Shown here: positions 7,470 through 12,500 of the stretch, in pieces
How positions within the stretch are numbered: position 1 is the first letter of the stretch
Layout: each line of letters opens with the position of its first letter
Origin: Cristatella mucedo
Taxonomy: Eukaryota; Bryozoa; Phylactolaemata; Cristatellidae
Assembly: GCA_009760855.2 (NCBI GenBank)
Contig: WPIO01000016.1
Location: 2,207,501-2,220,000, forward strand
DNA: 12,500 nt
Reading direction: 5' to 3'
Translations under genes and position numbers: made by a program
Notes under the pieces: generated by a model
Told to the model about the DNA's origin: nothing
Databases searched by the model: none
The model's input: the letters and a program-made list of their open reading frames with translations, nothing else

Positions 7470-7695
7470 TTCGTCCTTCATGTGCTTATGCATGCTGACA
7501 CTGCTGCATGCTGCCACTAACCACACTTGCATGCTGATCCTGTGCATGTCACCCCTAACCATGTTATTTTTATTGTTTATTAAGCATGCTGCCACTAACC
7601 ATTCGAGCGTTCTTCCTTTGCAGTAAATGTCAAGTGCCAAGGAAGAGATTCAGTTCTCTGAGGACCATATTTAAAATATATTGTTGTTATTATAA
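7470..7695 (+). repeat. Family A 3' UTR of copy A2
   Basis: Homologous to 3131-3366. It contains an exact 18-bp direct repeat, GCATGCTGCCACTAACCA, at 7506-7523 and 7584-7601, a pyrimidine run ending in CAG near 7622 (TTCTTCCTTTGCAG), and the conserved tail with GAGATTCAGTTCTCTGAGG. The terminal stem that is perfect in A1 is mutated here, and the (TTA)n tail is reduced to TTGTTGTTATTATAATTAG. Confidence 0.75.
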
Positions 7696-7989
7696 TTAGT
7701 AGCCAGAACAGCTGGGCACCGACAGTCCAAGTTGCTCCAGAACACCTTTCAAAGATCCGCTGTGAAAAGGCCAATAAGACCGCGACCATCCACAGCACAA
7801 AGATGCAGTGGCGTGACATTATTGAATTATTCGTGTATTTTGTGACCGTCTAGGAATTCCTGCTGCTGTATGCTAGCAGAACAGCAAAAGCCTGGTTCAA
7901 AGGCAAACCAAGCGGTCCTCTGACTAACTTCCACACAATAAGAATATTAATATATTTAATAATAATAACACATTGCAATACAAGGTTAG
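7696..7989. other. Unassigned spacer between elements A2 and B2
   Basis: No gene recognised. An A/T-rich stretch (7940-7970) with AATAATAATAAC precedes the first recognisable endonuclease codons of B2. No tRNA fold could be drawn around the GGTTCAAAGGC motif at about 7893. Confidence 0.5.
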
Positions 7990-8425
7990 TAGCGGGTTGC
8001 TATTGTTGTTCACGAATCGTTTGGCTATAAGATTTGCAGTTTTTCGCATGGGCCACCGCTTGAATCTGTTGCAATCAGGTCCTCATCAAAGACAGTGCCT
8101 TCACTGTTGTTATATACCGACCTCCTTCTGGCTGCCAAAACTTGTTTATATAGGAGTTTTCGGAGTATCTCATTAAAATGTTTGTGTGCGACAGGCCGTT
8201 ACTGATTGTAGAAGACCAACATGCAGGTTGACAACCCTAGCAACACCAGGTCAGCTAATTTCTTGACTGGCTAGAGAACTTTGGCTTGGCCCAACACGTT
8301 AATCATACCACTCGCGTCGGAAGCCAAATCCCGAATCTCGTTATCACTAAGGATGACTGCCCTCACTGACCGTCGGTGTGTGCCCCACTGACCTTGACCC
8401 CCGCTGACTCTCACAGATCATTGCC
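7990..8425 (+). pseudogene. APE-type endonuclease domain remnant (copy B2)
   Basis: Frame 1 reads VAIVVHESFGYKICSFSHG and LESVAIRSSSK. A frame change near 8085 leads to DSAFTVVIYRPPSGCQNLFI, a stop, then EFSEYLIKMFVCDRPLLIVE. Further on are WLENFGLAQHVNHTTRVGSQ and IPNLVITKDD. These are the VAI.V.ES, VVIYRPP, F.E.L, NFGL.QHV...TR and LVIT.D blocks of L2 endonucleases, which nick target DNA. The catalytic GDFN box is degraded (the site reads EDQH, followed by two stops), while a final LTDH (8410-8421) corresponds to the conserved SDH with its catalytic His. It is non-functional. Confidence 0.82.
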
Positions 8426-8463
8426 GGCCATGGCAGCGACTCACAAACCGATCAAGCTATGTG

Positions 8464-8520
8464 AAATGTAAAGTGCCTAGAAAGAGCTTGAGTTCTCTGA
8501 GGGATCTATGACAAATGTAT
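8464..8520 (+). repeat. Short fragment resembling the family A 3' tail inside B2
   Basis: The sequence AAATGTAAAGTGCCTAG, followed by GAGCTTGAGTTCTCTGAGGG, aligns to the terminal tail of A1 (3291-3350) and of A2. It contains no upstream family A sequence and no TTA repeat. It sits between the endonuclease and linker remnants of B2. A 14-bp imperfect direct repeat flanks its core: CTATGTGAAATGTA (8457-8470) and CTATGACAAATGTA (8506-8519), 12 of 14 positions identical. It may be an extremely 5'-truncated insertion, or a tail joined to B2 by internal deletion. Confidence 0.6.
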
Positions 8521-8546
8521 AAGTCTCGTTTACTGATCCTGCTCCT

Positions 8547-8795
8547 TTGTACGTACAGGGTAACGTCGAGTACATCCATCGAAGCAACTTAAAGATCATT
8601 GACCTCAACAAATTTTTGAAATCTGTATGTGAGGAAGGTCTTCTTGATCTGCACCCAGACTCGACCGACAGCCTCGATACCCTCATTAATGCAGTGAACA
8701 TGACAATTAGGAGTGTCCTAGATGAGCATGCTCCCGTACATTCTTCTGTGTAAAGAGTCGTGGACTCTTTAACCACAAAAGACGTCAAAAGATGC
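8547..8795 (+). pseudogene. L2 linker region after the endonuclease (copy B2)
   Basis: The frame reads YVQGNVEYIHRSNLK, then IIDLNKFLKSVCEEGLLDL, then a SLDTLINAVNMTIRSVLDEH segment and APVHSSV before a TAA at 8751-8753; in the same frame beyond the stop it continues RVVDSLTTKDVKR. This matches the L2 block in which R.IK.IDL..F, a D..V..YN..L..VLD.HAP segment and a PW....I..AKR segment follow the endonuclease. It was chosen as part of B2 because it lies in the expected order upstream of the RT remnant. The next recognisable codons belong to a much later RT position. Confidence 0.78.
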
Positions 8796-8835
8796 GCTTT
8801 AACAAGTCAATCGTGTTCAACCCGTGTCGTGTGGA

Positions 8836-8988
8836 GGTCAGGTCTCATCCGCTAGACCAGTCAGTCACCTTTGGATTTCCACAAGGGTCCGTTCTCGGTT
8901 CTTTGCTGCTCTCCATTTACAACGTCAACGTCTGGAAAAAGTTATTCAACCTCATGGAATAGATTGTGACTTTTACGCTGACGATACT
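8836..8988 (+). pseudogene. RT remnant with FPQGSVLG and YADD boxes (copy B2)
   Basis: Frame 2 reads VTFGFPQGSVLGSLLLSIY, the RT motif B region. A one-base shift near 8930-8940 leads to frame 1, LEKVIQPHGIDCDFYADDT, with the catalytic YADD at 8974-8985. The RT motifs that should precede the QGS box (LPLLSK, FR..HST, LDLSAAFD and WFRSYL in copy A2) are absent, so an internal deletion joined the linker to the middle of the RT. The YADD box itself is preserved although the protein is dead. Confidence 0.85.
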
Positions 8989-9309
8989 TGTTGTATGACA
9001 GTGGCTCTGGTGTCGGCTGTTCTTGTGTTGAGTCTCACGGAGACACAAGAGGGCGCACGTTCGCGGTAAACGAGACTCTCTTAATTCTCACTGGGTATTT
9101 ATCTAAGAGCTTGGTCAATCGCAGCAGAAGGCACGAAATACAACACGCATTAGTGGCCTGACGCTGAGTCAATGGCTCAACTATTGGCCGCAGGTGAAGC
9201 ATGTACACGTAGTGTCCGAGCTTCGCTAATTACAACAGTAGAAGCCGCAGGCGAACACTACATACTCGCCCGTACTCGTCATTTAAACCGTCGTAGTCTG
9301 CTGCAACTA
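8989..9309. other. About 270 bp of extra DNA inside the B2 RT
   Basis: In A2 only 23 codons (69 bp) separate the YADDT box from the Cys of CIDDI. In B2 the same interval is 339 bp (8989-9327), so about 270 bp are surplus. The extra DNA holds a hairpin-capable stretch (CTTGT/ACAAG with GTCTC/GAGAC, 9022-9049), a direct repeat GCCGCAGGYGAA (9187-9198 and 9244-9255) and an inverted repeat GTAGTGTCCG/CGAACACTAC (9209-9218 with 9252-9261, one mismatch). No protein, terminal inverted repeat or target-site duplication was recognised. It could be a small non-autonomous DNA transposon or other nested insertion. Confidence 0.6.
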
Positions 9310-10076
9310 CTGATAAAACTGAATGCTTGTCTTGCAGACATTTGATCCTTGATGTCGGCAAATTTCCTTAACTAAACGACGATAAAACTAAACTGCTGCT
9401 CATAGGACGCCCTTGTGGCTGGACTAGAAAGAAGGCTTTGTTCTTGCAATATGCTGATGCTGATGTGCGACCAACAACACCACGTGCTTGGAGTTTAGGT
9501 GTCTTCGACAGCTGCCTAAATTTTGAAAGCGTCATCAAGGCGTGACTGCTTCAGCAGCTAGCAAGCCATCACGTCCGATCCCTACATAAGATTAGGAGCT
9601 GTCTTCCACGGTGGCTTGCAAAACCATTTCTTTTGTTCTGTCTCGGCTAGATATTGTAAATACGTTTTGGCCGGGCTGCCGAAAAAAGTCACTGGGCCAC
9701 TGTCGCTGGCGATGAATACGGCAGCAGGGCTAGTTTACAAATTCCTGAGGTCTGACCACGTGTCTCCTTTGCTGAAAGAGCTAGGATGACTTGACGATTG
9801 TTCAACGGATACAGAGCCAAGTTCTTACGCTGACCGACAATGGCCTGGCTCTTTCGTATCGGGCTGAAATGCTGCACTTGTTTCTGCCTCCTCGTGCCCT
9901 CAGTCAGATCCTCTATGGACAAATTGGCTGTTCCATTCCTCTGCTTTGAGGCCGTTGGCAACAGAAGCTTTTGCTCTGCAGGTCTCTATAGACTATGGAA
10001 CTTACTACCAGAATTTTTACGAAACTTCGGCCACTCTCTTGCAGCCCACGTGGCACATCTTTTCCAGCTGTCCTGA
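9310..10076 (+). pseudogene. L2 RT end and C-terminal domain (copy B2)
   Basis: Traces in L2 order: LIKLNACLADI, a stop, LMSANFL, then after a one-base shift LNDDKTKLLLIGRPCGWT; LGVFDSCLNFESVIKA; SLHKIRSCLPRWLAKPF; VLSRLDIVNTFW; LAGLPKKVTGPLSLAMNTAA, then GLVYKFLRSDHVSPLLKELG. The last frame reads KLAVPFLCFEAVGNRSFCSA, then a LWNLLPEFLRN block and finally AHVAHLFQLS before TGA at 10074-10076. The end matches B1 and marks the true C-terminus of family B. Numerous shifts and stops show long neutral decay. The ATG at 9840 lies in an out-of-register part and is not a start. Confidence 0.85.
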
Positions 10077-11130
10077 GGTGCTACTTCCATGCTCCTCACA
10101 ACCTCAACTGCTATCATTATTCAGCTATGCTTCTCACTTTCTCTTTTTTTTAGCGTGAGACGAAGACTGTTGGCTACCCGAATGCGTACCAAAGGCTTTG
10201 AGGTGCTAGACAAAACACTCTTGCCTAACACTCACGTAGCCTTTGTAGTTACAGTGAGAGATATGGAGGTACAGATGTTGTAAAGGACAAAGCTGTATGA
10301 TTACTAGTACTAGAATAATTTTGGCCACGTTAGATACCCAATGGGGTTGCTTGTCTTAATTGGTTACCTTATGAGACCTAAATTCGTGCAAATCCACGTC
10401 TTACAGGCACTGGCTAACGGTTACGAAGAAGAAGACAATCGGGCTACAACTGGGTTCATGCGAGCCAGATCTGTCTCATCTTAGACCCACCTAAACAGAC
10501 CTCGAGGCTCTGTTCAAAAGTAGCATGAAGGAGTCGATCTTAGCACACGTTGCACTGAAATTACAAGTAGCTCTCCCACGATGCATCCACGCGAACCGTC
10601 TACAGTTCTACGTCAGTGGAATTGCTGACGTGAGCCATCCTTTTAAACAAAACAAAAAACAAAGCAGGAGCAGAGTGCCGATTCAGCAATGAAATGCAAA
10701 AGTATGGGCAGTATGCCCACGACTGAACTGTCACCCGTACGTTCCAGATATTTTAGCTACTGTTTAATATTGCTACACTGTTCATTATGTCATATGATAA
10801 GGTTCACAGAGGATCAGACGATATCATGCAGCTTATCTACATCTCGATTTGACTAGGCACCCTAAACCAAATCAGTAGCCACGGCTACTCGTCAGGCGAC
10901 CCCGAACCATCTGCCAAACCCTACGTCGACGACCAAAATGAATCCTTCGTCCACACGAACCTTGCCACGGAGCGAAGCTGTAATCAAAGGGGTAGCACGA
11001 CCGACCACGTCACTGCTGGCCACCAACTAACATCAGCAGCTGCGAAAAGTGATCAAAAGGATTGACAAGGAAGGCTGTTAATGAAGTATCACACCACCTA
11101 CATGGGAGTGATGCCGGTCGAAGCGACCTG
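10077..11130. other. Unassigned DNA; start may be family B 3' UTR
   Basis: The first 100-200 bp after the B2 stop are presumably its 3' UTR, but there is no second copy to confirm this, because B1 runs into microsatellite. No tail repeat was recognised. Beyond it I see no gene. An inverted repeat ACGTCAG/CTGACGT (10610-10616 and 10625-10631) is the only discrete structure. Confidence 0.45.
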
Positions 11131-12180
11131 GGTCAACAGTGACCGCTACCGCAAGCACAGGGCTGCCTTACGACCAATAACACACGGGCACACGACAGGC
11201 TGACAGCATCAGAAGCCCGATTCGCGGTGCAGCGGCTAGAATGCTGAGTCCAGCTCGAGGCGACCAGCAAGCCACAGCGAAGCTGTTGAAGAGTCCTGTT
11301 GCCACGGTTGCAACGCACCCAGCCGCTCGAGCTCTTCCATGCAAGAATCGACGAAGCTGCGCGTTCAGCCTCGGTGGATGCTGAGACGAATGGCTGAGCA
11401 CCACAGCTTAAACACGTGGCCAAAAGTTAGATGGAAGATCATCAAAGGAGGAGTGAGCGGGCATCGCTCACCCTATTACTTCTTGGGGGCCAGTGGCTGT
11501 CCAATTTCTTTTCCACGTAGCTTGACACCTGCATAATTAAGGGGCGCTCGAGTCCAAATCACGGCTCACGACGACGCCAGCTCGGTGCTTACGCACCGAC
11601 GGATACAAAAGGGGCATAGGGCGAGGCCAAATCACAGCAGCATTGATGGCACTGCATCGGCTTCGAGCAGTGCAGCAAGTCCTGAAAGCTAAACGTGCAC
11701 GGAATATGTCAACGAGGTGCACGGCCGTTTCAAAATACAAAACCTGATCACAGAGGCACGGGAAATAGCCCACAGCGCCTCGACATTAAAACCACCGAGT
11801 TTGAAGGTGCATCAGCCAGTTTCACATGGCAAAGATAATGGTAAAAAGAACACACGAGGAAAACTAATTTTTGGTAGTCTGCATCTACCTTTATGCATTT
11901 AATAGGTTAAAGGGCTGCCAGTCGGTAGCCACGCTTGTTGACGGGAGGGTGCGGCAAATAGATGAAGTAGCTCCTATGATTTATTGGTCGGCTTCTTTGC
12001 ACCCTCTATCAGGCATTGCCCCAAGGAGAAATAAAAAAATTCTATCTGATTTAAAAGCCTCTTTTTGTATAATGACGGAAGCACCTGAAAGGCTATCCCC
12101 ACTGCTTGCGGTGGCATTAAGTTCAGCTTCATTCCAATCGAGGGGAACATTCACATAATGATGACTTGAGTTGGTACAAA
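11131..12180. other. Unassigned DNA with two short hairpins
   Basis: No recognisable gene. Two perfect 7-bp stems occur: GTGAGCG-GGCAT-CGCTCAC (11453-11471) and TCGGTGC-TTAC-GCACCGA (11582-11599). Neither fits a tRNA, histone stem-loop or other class I know. A 69-codon frame on the - strand (11981-12190, MDVFCTNSSHHYVNVPLDWN...) has a protein-like composition but no known domain, and is noted only as a candidate. Confidence 0.4.
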
Positions 12181-12189
12181 AAACATCCA

Positions 12190-12255
12190 ATAGTAAGACA
12201 CAGTAACAACAAAAACAATAATACCAATAGTAATAACAACAAAATATTGATATAG
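12190..12255. repeat. A-rich (AAC/AAT)n-like low-complexity tract
   Basis: Repeated AACAAC, AATAATA and AGTAATAACAACAAAAT blocks form a low-complexity stretch. It could be a decayed trinucleotide microsatellite or a retroelement tail; no element body was recognised. Confidence 0.6.
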
Positions 12256-12500
12256 CCCGACTGAAAAATCTTTATATGAACTTGACATATGCTAAAAAGG
12301 AAACACGTCGATTGGTTCGTTTAAAATGCACAGTTTCAGAAAATACAACTACACAAAAGACGATTCACCAGGATAGAGCAAAAGCTGAAGAATAGGTATA
12401 TGTTTAGCTTCTCTTTATATATCATAAAATCAGATTGGGTTAAAGGCTTTGGGATATCGGTAACTGAAGGCAGATAATCACTGCGCAGGAAATACAGACG
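12256..12500. other. Unassigned AT-rich end of window
   Basis: No gene, repeat family or RNA recognised; the end is cut by the window. Confidence 0.5.

Larger units (their letters stand above)
5650..7695 (+). mobile_element. L2-clade LINE, family A, 5'-truncated copy A2
   Basis: The most complete element in the window. In order it holds the linker between endonuclease and RT (about 5650-6090), the RT domain (6085-6760), the post-RT C-terminal domain (6753-7469) and the 3' UTR (7470-7695). The endonuclease is missing, so the copy is 5'-truncated. The 3' end is recognised by its match to A1: CATGTGCTTATG, the CACTAACCA motifs, the pyrimidine-CAG site and GAGTTCTCTGAGG, ending in a TTGTTGTTATTATAATTAG remnant of the tail repeat. 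No target-site duplication is apparent. B2 starts about 290 bp downstream in the same orientation. Confidence 0.92.
7990..10076 (+). mobile_element. L2-clade LINE, family B, mosaic decayed copy B2
   Basis: One element copy can be followed through endonuclease (7990-8425), linker (8547-8795), a remnant of the RT (8836-8988), the RT end (9310-9375) and the C-terminal domain (9372-10076). All are in the same orientation and in the correct L2 order, but at least eight frame changes and stops interrupt them. Most RT motifs are deleted between 8795 and 8836, a fragment resembling the family A tail sits at about 8464-8520, and about 270 bp of extra DNA follow the YADD box. Its C-terminus matches B1. 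It is clearly older than family A. An alternative is two or more overlapping copies of family B rather than one. Confidence 0.85.

Noticed and set aside
10976-11050. Weak RT-like string QRGSTTDHVTAGHQL, resembling the motif 2 region of other LINEs
   Set aside because: It is a single short match with no neighbouring RT motif (no LD...AFD, QGS or YADD) and stops close by; probably chance. A BLASTX of 10850-11200 would settle it.
11549-11560. GAGTCCAAATC, B-box-like motif
   Set aside because: No A box at a suitable distance and no tRNA fold.

Overview
The window looks like repeat-rich, non-coding DNA from an animal genome, most likely an invertebrate; I cannot fix the taxon. The evidence is eukaryotic: several decayed non-LTR retrotransposons (LINEs) of the L2 clade (CR1/L2 group), long (AT)n and (GT)n microsatellites, a GC minisatellite, and no bacterial-type operons. 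No intact protein gene, tRNA, rRNA or CRISPR array can be supported.

The recognisable content is four L2-like pieces from two families, all on the + strand, plus one tiny tail fragment. Family A is younger: copy A1 (about 2664-3366) has only the C-terminal end and 3' UTR, and copy A2 (about 5650-7695) runs from the linker through the reverse transcriptase (RT) to the 3' end. I count 11 differences over about 190 aligned bases between A1 and A2. Family B is older and far more broken: copy B1 (about 4701-4977) is a C-terminal scrap, and copy B2 (about 7990-10076) keeps parts of the endonuclease, linker, RT and C-terminus across many frameshifts. B2 has lost most of its RT core, gained roughly 270 bp just after its YADD motif, and carries a fragment of about 55 bp resembling the family A 3' tail.

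Layout: 1-985 unassigned; 985-1046 A-rich tract; 1157-1366 GC minisatellite; 1372-1800 unassigned; 1800-2660 CpG-rich stretch with a weak candidate first exon; 2664-3366 A1; 3367-4700 unassigned apart from a 16-bp palindrome; 4701-4977 B1; 5000-5133 microsatellites; 5134-5650 mostly unassigned with an (AT)n tract; 5650-7695 A2; 7700-7990 spacer; 7990-10076 B2; 10077-12500 unassigned.

Nothing here works as a pathway. The elements once encoded an APE-type endonuclease and an RT that would have copied their own RNA into the genome, but every copy is now disabled. I found no convincing new biological system. The most useful leads are the mosaic structure of B2, a one-base deletion at the same codon in both families, the conserved 3' tail, and the CpG-rich candidate exon.
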